Shown here: one piece after another, positions 1-7,199 of the stretch
Layout: every line of letters begins with the position of its first letter
How positions within the stretch are numbered: the stretch's first letter is position 1
Source of the DNA: Streptomyces sp. ISL-12
GTDB taxonomy: Bacteria; Actinomycetota; Actinomycetes; Streptomycetales; Streptomycetaceae
Direction of reading: 5' to 3'
Assembly (NCBI RefSeq): GCF_018614415.1
Contig: NZ_JAGGOO010000036.1
Coordinates: 1-64,000, forward strand
DNA length: 64,000 nt
Position numbers and translations under genes: made by a program
Notes under the pieces: generated by a model
The model's input: only the letters and a program-made list of their open reading frames with translations
Database searches by the model: none
Told to the model about the DNA's origin: nothing

Positions 1-14
1 CCAAACGACAGGCC

Positions 15-686
15 CTAGCGGGTGCGGCGGGGGCCTGCCGGCAGGGCCGGCAGGGTCTTGGGGGCGCGGACCATGGTGAGGTGCGTGGTGAGCGCGGCGC
101 GGGCGTCGATGATCTGGCGGAGGTCGGAGTGCGGGTAGCGCTGGGTGGTGATGAGGGAGCCGTGTCCGGCGATCTTGCGTAGGACGTGGACGGGGGCTCC
201 GGCGTCGGCGAACCAGGTGAGTCCGGTGTGGCGCAGGTCGTGGCGGCGCAGGTGTTCGTAGCCGAGTTGGGTGACGACGGTGTCCCAGTGGGTGGCGTCG
301 CGCAGGACAGCGGTGGAGATGCGTCCGCCGCGGGGGCCGGTGAACAGGCGGGTGTCGGGGTCGGGTCCGGCGGGCAGGAGGCGCTGGGCGACCAGGGGGC
401 GGATCTCCTTGATGAGGGGGACCTTGCGAGTGCGCTTGCCCTTGTCGGTGAGGCCGCCGGGGGCGGGCGTGGTCTGGTGGCGGACGGTCCAGATCCAGCT
501 CTGGGGGTCGATGTCGCCGACGCGGATGCCGGAGACTTCGCCGATGCGGGCGGCGGTGCATCCGGCGAACAGGACGACTTCTCCCCAGCCCGGGTAGTGG
601 CCGTGGGAGCGTTCGATGAGGGCGTGGGCGAGGCGTTGGAGAGTGGTGAAGTCGGGGAGGGCGAGGGAGCGGGGGTCGTCGAGTTC
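15..686 (-). pseudogene. 5'-truncated tyrosine recombinase (phage/ICE-type integrase)
   Basis: C-terminal catalytic half of a tyrosine recombinase, which cuts and rejoins DNA at attachment sites of an integrative element. The catalytic set is visible: Arg in ARIGE, a Lys in the beta-hairpin before RKVPL, the HDLRHTG box, the His of AGHGS and the Tyr nucleophile in TQRYPHSD. The N-terminal arm- and core-binding domains are missing because the coding sequence runs into the IS3 element at about 687; the open frame continues to 770 only by reading through the IS end. It is the likely integrase of the island that ends at the tRNA-Pro remnant at 26.03 kb, but in this form it should be inactive. The family assignment is firm; the link to that att site is inference. 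Confidence 0.8.
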
Positions 687-758
687 GGGCCTTGACCCTT
701 GATCCTGGACACACGAGACACTGGATCCCGAGGATCTGAGAACGGACATCTCGTGGTC

Positions 759-1058
759 ATGAAGAACCATCCGCCGCAGTTCAAGGCGGACGCGGTCGCG
801 CTGTACCAGTCGCGACCCGAGGCGACGATCAGGCAGGTCGCCGCCGATCTGGGGATCAACCCCGAGACCTTGCGGAACTGGGTCCGAGCGGCCGGAGCGA
901 GCCGGTCCCGGGGGCGCCGGGCGGAAGTGCCGGCCGAGCCGCCGACGCCGTTGGAGGCGGAGAACGCCGCTCTGCGGAAGAAGGTCCGTGACCTGGAGGA
1001 AGAGCGCGAGATCCTGCGGAAGGCGGCGAAGTATGCCGCCGGGGAGACGCGCTGGTGA
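759..1058 (+). CDS. IS3-family transposase OrfA (HTH protein)
   Basis: Small DNA-binding subunit of the IS3 transposase (99 residues from ATG 759). It shows the usual layout: an N-terminal helix-turn-helix (FKADAVALYQ through INPETLRNWVR, residues about 8-45) followed by a leucine-zipper-like coiled coil (ENAALRKKVRDLEEEREIL). The frame is open further upstream to 699, but that lies in the terminal repeat, so the ATG giving MKNHPPQF is preferred. The stop overlaps the orfB start by four bases (ATGGTGA-type context at 1055-1058), the arrangement in which a programmed -1 frameshift normally makes the OrfAB fusion. OrfA looks intact; the partner OrfB is not. Confidence 0.8.
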   Translation: MKNHPPQFKADAVALYQSRPEATIRQVAADLGINPETLRNWVRAAGASRSRGRRAEVPAEPPTPLEAENAALRKKVRDLEEEREILRKAAKYAAGETRW

Positions 1059-1954
1059 ACCGCTTCCAGTTCGTCGCTGACCATCAGCGCCGTTACGGCG
1101 TGAAGCGGCTGTGCACCATCCTGGGTATCGCCCGCTCCAGCTTCTGCTACTGGCGTCGCACAGCCGCGGACCGGGTCGCCCGGCAGGCGGCCGACGCCCG
1201 CCTCGCCGCCCGGATACGGGCCGTGCACCGCGAGTCGGACGGCACCTACGGCGTCCCCAGGATCACTGCCGAGCTCCGGCGAGGCGGGCGAGCGCGTCAA
1301 CCACAAGCGGATCGCACGTGTGATGCGGAGCATCGGCCTGACAGGCGTGCGCTCGTGCCGCAGACACCGCACCACTGTCGCGGACCCGGCCGCGGCGAAG
1401 ACCCCGGACCTCGTCGGCCGCGACTGAACGGCAAGCGAGCCGAACACGAAGTACGTCGGCGACATCACCTATCTCCCGCTGGACGGCGGGAAGTTCCTGT
1501 ATCTGGCCACCGTCATCGACCTCGCCTCACGCCGCCTCGCCGGCTGGGCGATCGCGGACCACATGCGCACCGACCTCGTTACCGATGCCCTGTCCGCCGC
1601 CGAGCGGACCCGCGGCAGCCTCGCAGGGGCGGTCATGCATACCGACCACGGGGCCCAGTACACCAGCCGGTCCTTCGCCGACGCCTGCCGCCAGGCGGCG
1701 TCCGCCAGTCGATGAGCGCGATCGGCAGCTCGGCGGACAACGCGCTCGCCGAGTCCTTCAACGCGACCTTCGAACGCGAGACGCTTCAGGGCCGAAAGCG
1801 CTGGCCCAGCGAACATGAGGCCGGTCTCGACGCGTTCCGCTGGCTCCACCGCTACAACACCCGACGCCGTCACTCCCGCCTCGGACAACGCAGTCCCATC
1901 GCCTACGAGACAGCACTCGACACAACATCAACTACCCTGGCCCAAGCCGCATAG
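1055..1954 (+). pseudogene. IS3-family transposase OrfB, doubly frameshifted
   Basis: The single long frame here is misleading. Residues up to GVPRITAELR follow the normal OrfB sequence; then one extra base near 1275 pushes the real protein into the next frame, which carries the first two catalytic aspartates (TKYVGDITYL near 1450-1478 and MHTDHGAQYTS near 1635-1667). That frame also contains a TGA stop at 1425-1427. A second shift near 1697 returns to the starting frame for SADNALAESFNATFERE, which supplies the catalytic Glu of the DDE triad. Between the two shifts the listed frame encodes arginine-rich nonsense. The transposase should therefore be dead unless supplied in trans. Confidence 0.85.
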
Positions 1955-1983
1955 CCCGTGTCCAAGATTCCGGGTCAAGGCCC

Positions 1984-2159
1984 TCTGCCGCCGCCCCCGC
2001 ACTGTTGCTCGCGCCGGTCAGCTTCACCCTCTCGGCCACCGGCCGGGACAGCCCGCACCGCTCGGCCAGCCGCATCACCGGGACCAGCCCGCCATGCGCG
2101 ATCAGATTCGGCTCATTGAACGCGGCGGAGACCGCCGCCGGCGTGTGGGAAACTCGCAT
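1984..2159 (-). pseudogene. N-terminal remnant of an IS1380-type transposase
   Basis: About 58 residues from ATG 2159 read like the start of IS1380-family transposases: a short basic start, then AFNEPNLIAHGGLVPVM, LAERCGLSRPV and a following loop. The frame runs into the right end of the IS3 element at 1983, so everything after this segment, including the catalytic core, is gone. The 120 bases upstream (2160-2280) contain no other gene and may hold the terminal repeat of this older element. The assignment rests on remembered family resemblance and is moderately sure. Confidence 0.55.
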
Positions 2160-2280
2160 CTCGGAAGTGCCTTGCGATCGTGCGTGCTGGAAGCCTGAAG
2201 AGCTCCCGTCATCGAAGTTCACGAGGCACGTCCTCGTTTCCAGAAACGTTATCCACAAGGTAGCGGTCGGTGGATCGAGG

Positions 2281-3183
2281 CTAAACGCCCTCCGGGTCGT
2301 GCGGCGTGCCGTGGCCGCTGAGCAGTTCCACGCCGCGCAGCAGTGCGGAGTGGTCGAGGTGGCCGTCGCCGCGGGACACGGCGGCGCCCATCAGCTGGGC
2401 GGCGATGCTGCCCAGCGGGATTGCGGCGCCGAGTTCGCGGGCCGTTTCCGTGACGATGCCCAGGTCCTTGTGGTGCAGGCCCACGGTGAAGCTCGGCTTG
2501 TAGTCGCGGTGGAGGAAGTTGGTCCGTTTGCGGGTGAGGACCCGGGAGCCGGCCAGGCCGCCGTCCAGTACGTCGAAGGCGGCCTCCAGGTCCACGCCCG
2601 CCTTCTCCAGGAAGACCACCGCCTCGGCACACGCCTGGAGGTTGATGGCCAGGACCAGTTGGTTGGCGGCCTTCACCGTCTGGCCGAGACCGTGCGGACC
2701 GCAGTGCGTGACGGTCTTGCCCAGGGCCTCGAAGACTGGGCCGGCCGCCGCGACGTCGGCGGCCGCCCCGCCGACCATGATGGACAAGGTGCCCTCGACC
2801 GCCCCGGTCTCGCCACCGGCGACAGGGGCGTCAAGCACCCGCACCCCCCGCGCGGCGGCCTCGCGGGCCAGCCGGACCGAGCTGCGCGGGGCGATGGTGG
2901 ACATGTCGATCAGCAGGGTGCCGGACCGGGCGTGCGCCAGGATGCCGTCGGCACCGTAGGCGACCTCCTCGACCTGGGGAGCGTCCGGCAGCATCGTGAT
3001 CACCGTGTCGGCGTGCTGGACGGCCTCGGCGATCGTGGCGGCCGGCCGGCCGCCCGCCTCGATCAGGGGGCCGGTCCGGCCCTCGCTGCGGTTCCAGCCG
3101 TAGACGGTGTGTCCGGCCGCGGCGAGGTTGACGGCCATGGGGCCGCCCATGGTGCCGAGGCCGAGGAAGGCGATCCTGTTCAA
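2281..3183 (-). CDS. NAD(P)-dependent 2-hydroxyacid dehydrogenase, 3-hydroxyisobutyrate dehydrogenase/GarR family
   Basis: A 300-residue enzyme of the beta-hydroxyacid dehydrogenase family, which reduces or oxidises short 3-hydroxyacids such as 3-hydroxyisobutyrate or tartronate semialdehyde with NAD(P). The N-terminal Rossmann motif GLGTMG is at residues 8-13, the substrate-binding signature DAPVAGGETGAVEGT at about 118-132, and the catalytic lysine is K171 in GQTVKAANQ. Length is normal for the family. Translation appears to start at a TTG (3183) with AGGA upstream. The exact substrate cannot be told from sequence; the DAPV.GGE motif favours the tartronate semialdehyde reductase side. It stands alone between two insertion sequences, so its original operon context has probably been lost. 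Confidence 0.85.
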   Translation of the reverse strand: MNRIAFLGLGTMGGPMAVNLAAAGHTVYGWNRSEGRTGPLIEAGGRPAATIAEAVQHADTVITMLPDAPQVEEVAYGADGILAHARSGTLLIDMSTIAPRSSVRLAREAAARGVRVLDAPVAGGETGAVEGTLSIMVGGAAADVAAAGPVFEALGKTVTHCGPHGLGQTVKAANQLVLAINLQACAEAVVFLEKAGVDLEAAFDVLDGGLAGSRVLTRKRTNFLHRDYKPSFTVGLHHKDLGIVTETARELGAAIPLGSIAAQLMGAAVSRGDGHLDHSALLRGVELLSGHGTPHDPEGV

Positions 3184-3234
3184 GGCGGGGTCCTACCTTT
3201 CTAGACGTGGGTCCGCTCCGGTCATTCGTAAGAT

Positions 3235-3426
3235 CGGAGGGCCCAGGGGTTCTGGGTATGGCTGATGAGCGGGCCGCCGTCGGATGGCTCAAAGGACTTG
3301 GCCGCCCGGAGCCCCGCGACGGCTCGACCGCCAATGGGGAGACGCGACTCTGATCGCCGCTGTAGGACAACGTCGGCGAGGTCGTCTGCGGGTGTGATGT
3401 GACACGGCGAACTGGCGGAGGGGAAC
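3235..3426 (+). ncRNA. candidate IS110 left-end non-coding (bridge/seek) RNA region
   Basis: About 190 bases without a plausible gene precede the transposase. IS110-family elements are known to encode a structured RNA in a non-coding end that pairs with target and donor DNA. Position and length fit that role, but I did not derive a fold or guide loops, so this is a location-based candidate only. Confidence 0.3.
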
Positions 3427-3448
3427 GTGCCCGAGATCTGGGCCGGGG

Positions 3449-4621
3449 GTGGACATCGGCAAGGAACACCATCACCGCGTGGTGATCAATGCGGATGGTG
3501 AACGGCTGCTGTCCCGCCGGGTTCTGAACGGCGAGGCCGAGCTGCTGGAGCTGATCGGCGAGGTCCTGGCGATATCCACCGACGTGCTGTGGGCCGTGGA
3601 CCTCAACCACGGCGGTGCCGCCCTGCTGATCGGCCTGCTGCATAACCACGATCAGCCCATGGCCTGTCTGACCGGCTTGGCGGTCTACCGGGCCGCGGCC
3701 ACCTACAAGGGCGGCGAGGGCAAGACCGATGCGAAGGACGCCTTCGTCATCGCCGACCAGGCCCGCATGCGCAAGGATCTGGGCCTGCTGCGGCCGGGCG
3801 ACGAGATCGCCGTCGACCTGCGCACCCTGACGACCCGCCGCTTGGACGTGGTCTTCGACCGCACCCGGCAGATCAACCGCCTCCGGGCCCAACTGCAGGA
3901 GATCTTCCCTGCGTTGGAGCGGTCGCTGGAGCTTGTCAACAAGGGTTCGGTCATGCTGCTGACCGGCTACCAGACCCCGGCCGCGATCCGCCGCGCGGGC
4001 GCGAAGCGGATCGAGACCTGGCTGAAGAACCGCAAGGTCCGCGGCGCCGCCGCGCTGGCGAAGACGGCCGTGGAGGCCGCCCAGGCCCAGCAGACCGCGC
4101 TGCCCGGCGAGAAGCTGGCCGCCGCCATGGTCGCCCGCCTCGCGAAGGGGGTGATGGCCCTCGATGAGGAGATCGCCGAGCTTGACACCTTGCTTGAGGC
4201 CCGGTTTCGCGAGCATCCGCATGCCGAGGTGATCCGCGGCCTGCCCGGCATGGGCCCCAAGCTCGGAGCCGATTTCATCGCCGCCACCGGCGGTGACATG
4301 GACGCCTTCGGCAGTGCCGACCGCCTGGCCGGCTTCGCCGGCCTCGCCCCCAGACCCCGCGACTCCGGCCGCGTCAGCGGCAACCTTCGCAGGCCCAAGC
4401 GATACCACCGTGGCCTGCCGCGGAGCATGTACCTCTCGGCCATGGTCAGCACCACGACATGCCCCGCCTCCAAGGCGTACTACCAGCGCAAACGGGCCGA
4501 GGGGAAGGGCCACAAGCCGGCCCTGCTCGCGCTCGCCCGCCGACGCCTCAACGTCCTGTGGGCGATGATCCGTGAGGGGCAGTGCTACCAAGGTTCACCA
4601 CCCGTCACGGGAGCGGCCTGA
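3449..4621 (+). CDS. IS110-family transposase, start probably frameshifted
   Basis: A 390-residue DEDD transposase/recombinase. The RuvC-like N-terminal half shows the first Asp in MDIGKEHH and the Asp pair in KTDAKDAFVIAD; the C-terminal transposase_20 domain carries GLPGMGPKLGADFIA and the conserved serine region PRDSGRVSGNLRRPKRYHR. The natural start is probably GTG 3427, which has GGAGGGGAAC just upstream and would give an IWAGVDIGKEHH start, as in relatives. The run of five Gs at 3445-3449 has one base too many and separates that start from the body. As written, translation must begin at GTG 3449 without a good ribosome site. It could be a sequencing error, a slippery site or an inactivating mutation. 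Confidence 0.8.
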   Translation: MDIGKEHHHRVVINADGERLLSRRVLNGEAELLELIGEVLAISTDVLWAVDLNHGGAALLIGLLHNHDQPMACLTGLAVYRAAATYKGGEGKTDAKDAFVIADQARMRKDLGLLRPGDEIAVDLRTLTTRRLDVVFDRTRQINRLRAQLQEIFPALERSLELVNKGSVMLLTGYQTPAAIRRAGAKRIETWLKNRKVRGAAALAKTAVEAAQAQQTALPGEKLAAAMVARLAKGVMALDEEIAELDTLLEARFREHPHAEVIRGLPGMGPKLGADFIAATGGDMDAFGSADRLAGFAGLAPRPRDSGRVSGNLRRPKRYHRGLPRSMYLSAMVSTTTCPASKAYYQRKRAEGKGHKPALLALARRRLNVLWAMIREGQCYQGSPPVTGAA

Positions 4622-4623
4622 CA

Positions 4624-5868
4624 TCACGATTGGAAAGTCCTTTCGGGCGGGGCTGCGGAAGGGGAACGGGGCAGCAGCAGGTGTTCCAGGTCCGGGGGCG
4701 GCCGGTGGCCGACGAGGGAGCGGATCGCGACGGACGGGCCGGTGCCGCCGGCGACCACGGCGCCCAGCAGGGCGCCGCCGTCCCGGCTCAGCAGGACCTT
4801 GGCGTACCGGTCGGTGCCTTCGGCGAAGACCGCCTCGACCGCCTGTCCGTGGCCGGCCTGGACGCTGCCGACGGTGGCGACGGTGACGCCCAGGAGTTTG
4901 AGGGTGGTGGGGGTGTCGGTGGCGTCGAACGGCTCGGGGACGTCCCCGGTCAGCTGACGCGCGACGCTGTCCGCCATGCGGTACCCGGGGGCCACCAGGC
5001 CGTGGCAGCGGCCGTCCACCGCCGCGCACTCACCGATCGCCCACACCCGTTCGTCGGCGGTACGGCAGAAGGCGTCCACGGCGAACCCGCCGCGCCCGCC
5101 CCGGGCCAGACCCAGCGGCCCGGCCAGTTCGTCCCGCGGCCGGACACCCGCGGCGAACACCACCACGTCGGCGTCGAGCACGGTGCCGTCCCCGAGCGTC
5201 ACGGACGTCACCCGGCCGTCGGGGCCGGCGTCGACCGACGCCACGGACGTGCCGCAGTGCAGGCCGAGCCCCAGGCCGGCGACGTGCCGGTGCAGCACCG
5301 CGGCGGCGCCCGCGTCGAGCTGGGCCGGCATCAGATGGGCCCCGTTCTCCACGACCCGGGCGCGCATGCCGAGCAGCCGCAGGGCGTTGGCCGCCTCCAG
5401 GCCCAGCAGCCCGCCGCCGACGACCACGCCCGGCCGTCCCGGTCGCGCCGCGGCCCGCAGGGCGTCGAGGTCGTCGAAGGTGCGGTAGACGAAGCAGCCG
5501 GCCTGGTCGTGGCCCGGCACCGGGGGGACGAACGGGCGTGAACCGGTGGCCAGGACCAGGGCGTCGTAGCGCAGGTGTGCGCCGTGAGCGGTGCGCGCGG
5601 TGCGGGCGGCCCGGTCCACCTCGGTGACCGGGCTGCCCAGCAGCAGGTCCACCCGTGGGTCGTTGAGCAGGTCCGCGCCGACCAGCGTGAGGTCGCCCCG
5701 GCTCTTGCCGTCCAGGTACGCGGACAGGCCGACGCGGTCGTAGGCGAGGTGGTGCTCCTCCCCGACGGCCACGACGCGCCAGGTCCGGGCGGGGTCCCGG
5801 GCCCGGAGCTGTTCCATGAGGCGGTGGCCCACCATGCCGTGGCCGACGACGAGCAGGGTCCGTGTCAC
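4624..5868 (-). pseudogene. nirB: NirB, assimilatory nitrite reductase large subunit, truncated after the FAD domain
   Basis: NirB normally has about 850 residues: an FAD/NADH-binding part, a BFD-like [2Fe-2S] domain and siroheme/[4Fe-4S] domains that reduce nitrite to ammonia. Only the first part remains (414 residues): GHGMVG at 9-14, the second Rossmann motif VVVGGGLLGLEAA at about 150 and FAAGVRPRDELA. The frame stops at a random TGA shortly after the usual PxxLEHLLLP linker, next to the IS110 right end, and no nirB second half or nirD is found on the other side. GTG 5868 is chosen because it has GGAGGC upstream and overlaps the previous stop by four bases (GTGA). It can bind FAD but cannot reduce nitrite. 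Confidence 0.85.
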
Positions 5869-7199
5869 GATGCCGCCTCCAGTTCGCCGTCGCGCAGCCC
5901 GGACGCCCAGACTCCGCACAAGTGCGCCACGGCCGGGCCGCAGCCACCGCAGCCGGTGGTGGCGCGGGTCGTCCCGGCGAGGGCCGCAGCCGTACGGGCG
6001 CCCGCTCGCCAGGCGTCGCGCAGGGCGCGCCGGGAAACGTTATTGCACAGGCAGACCGGGGAGTCGTCGTCGGAGCCACGGTCCGGAGTCCGCCGGGGCT
6101 CCAGGTTCAGCAGCAGGCCGAGCCGGTCGGAGGGCAGCGGCCGGCCGTGCCGGTGGCAGAGCCCGATGGTGGCGATGGCCTCCGGCAGGCCGAGCAGTAC
6201 GGCGGCGACGACGTGGTCGCCGCGCAGGGCGAGCCGCGCGTAGCGCCGGCCGGCCGGGTCGGTGAGGCCGATCAGCCGGGAGCCGGGGCGGTCCAGGTCG
6301 GCGAGTGTCCCGAACGCGGCCACGTCCGCCCCGTGGATCCGGGGCCGCAGCGCGGACGGCCCCGGACGGTAGGCCGTGGCGTGGCCGCCGAGGATCGCGG
6401 CGAGCGTCTCGGCCTGGTCCCAGGCGGCGCCCGGACCCGGCCGGACCCGGCCGCCGGCTTCGGCGCAGTCGCCGATGGCATGGATGCGCGGGTCGCTGGT
6501 GCGCAGCCGTTCGTCCACCACGATGCCGTGGCGCACGCGCAGGCCGGCGGCGCGAGCGAGCCGGGTGTCGGGGACGGTGCCGGCACACAGGAGGAGCGTG
6601 TCGGCACCGACGGCGGTGCCGTCGGCCAGGTGCAGCAGTCCCGGGGTCCGGCGTACGGCGACGGCGGCGGGCCGCACGCTGACCCTGGCGCGTCGGAGTT
6701 CCTCGGCGAGCAGGGCGCCGCAGGCCGCGCCGAGGTACGCGGACAGGGGCTGCGGCGAGGAGCACACCAGGGTGGTGTCGACGCCGCGGGCGGCGAGGGC
6801 GCTGGCGGTCTCCACCGCCGACGGCCCGTCACCGAGGACGGCCGCCGCGCCCGGGACGTGCACCGGGGCAGGGGCGGCCCCGTCCAGGGCGACGACGCCG
6901 TCGGTGAGGCACCCCGCGCGGTCCACCAGGCCCGGCAGGTCGGGCAGGCGCGGCCGGGCCCGGGGGACGAGGACCAGGGTGTCGTAGGAGTGCACGGTCT
7001 CCCGGCCGCCGACGTGGGCCCGGACCAGGCGGCGCGCCCGGTCGATCCAGGTCACCCCGGCGGACGGCGGGCCGGGGGTGCCGGAACCGTCGTCCGGCAC
7101 GGTACGGACGTCCGGGTGGCCGTGGTCGCGCAGGCGCTGGGTCAGCCGCCGCGCCGCCGGTCCGTCACCGGCCACGAGGATGCTCGGCGGGGCGCTCAA
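5865..7199 (-). CDS. FAD-dependent oxidoreductase with C-terminal BFD [2Fe-2S] domain, nitrate reductase electron-transfer subunit (NasC-like)
   Basis: A 444-residue pyridine nucleotide-disulfide-type flavoprotein. The N-terminal FAD motif is ILVAGDGPAA, a central NAD(P)-binding segment AAVLGDGPSAVE follows, and the second FAD motif is IHAIGDCAEA. The C-terminus carries a bacterioferritin-ferredoxin-like cluster with Cys pairs C383/C385 (CLCNN) and C417/C420 (TTGCGGCG). Such proteins pass electrons from NAD(P)H to the molybdenum subunit of assimilatory nitrate reductase. It sits between nasA and nirB, overlapping each by four bases. The start is a TTG at 7199 with AGGAG seven bases upstream, inside the nasA stop (TTGA). 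The central part is poorly conserved. Confidence 0.8.
   Translation of the reverse strand: MSAPPSILVAGDGPAARRLTQRLRDHGHPDVRTVPDDGSGTPGPPSAGVTWIDRARRLVRAHVGGRETVHSYDTLVLVPRARPRLPDLPGLVDRAGCLTDGVVALDGAAPAPVHVPGAAAVLGDGPSAVETASALAARGVDTTLVCSSPQPLSAYLGAACGALLAEELRRARVSVRPAAVAVRRTPGLLHLADGTAVGADTLLLCAGTVPDTRLARAAGLRVRHGIVVDERLRTSDPRIHAIGDCAEAGGRVRPGPGAAWDQAETLAAILGGHATAYRPGPSALRPRIHGADVAAFGTLADLDRPGSRLIGLTDPAGRRYARLALRGDHVVAAVLLGLPEAIATIGLCHRHGRPLPSDRLGLLLNLEPRRTPDRGSDDDSPVCLCNNVSRRALRDAWRAGARTAAALAGTTRATTGCGGCGPAVAHLCGVWASGLRDGELEAAS

Larger units (their letters stand above)
687..1983 (+). mobile_element. IS3-family insertion sequence
   Basis: About 1.3 kb element with an orfA/orfB arrangement. 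Both ends carry the same 12-base sequence GGGCCTTGACCC in inverted orientation (687-698 and the complement of 1972-1983), and similarity continues inward to a TGGACAC motif on both sides (706-712 and the complement of 1958-1964). IS3 elements usually begin with TG, so the true ends may be the TGACCC/GGGTCA positions, 693 and 1977. No convincing target duplication is visible. The left flank is an integrase cut mid-gene and the right flank an IS1380-type remnant cut mid-gene, so the insertion was probably accompanied by a deletion or recombination. Confidence 0.8.
3190..4650 (+). mobile_element. IS110-family insertion sequence (ends approximate)
   Basis: The transposase at 3449-4621 defines an IS110-family element. 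IS110 elements lack clear terminal inverted repeats, so the ends cannot be fixed by eye; the left non-coding end must lie after 3183 and the right end within about 30 bases of the transposase stop. The right neighbour, nirB, is missing its whole second half exactly at this junction, so the element sits at a deletion or insertion breakpoint. Confidence 0.6.

Noticed and set aside
2831..4591. 586-codon open frame on the minus strand across the IS110 element and beyond
   Set aside because: It is antisense to the IS110 transposase and is composed of Arg/Gly/Pro/Ala-rich filler typical of GC-rich shadow frames; its only real segment is the start of the reductase in another frame.
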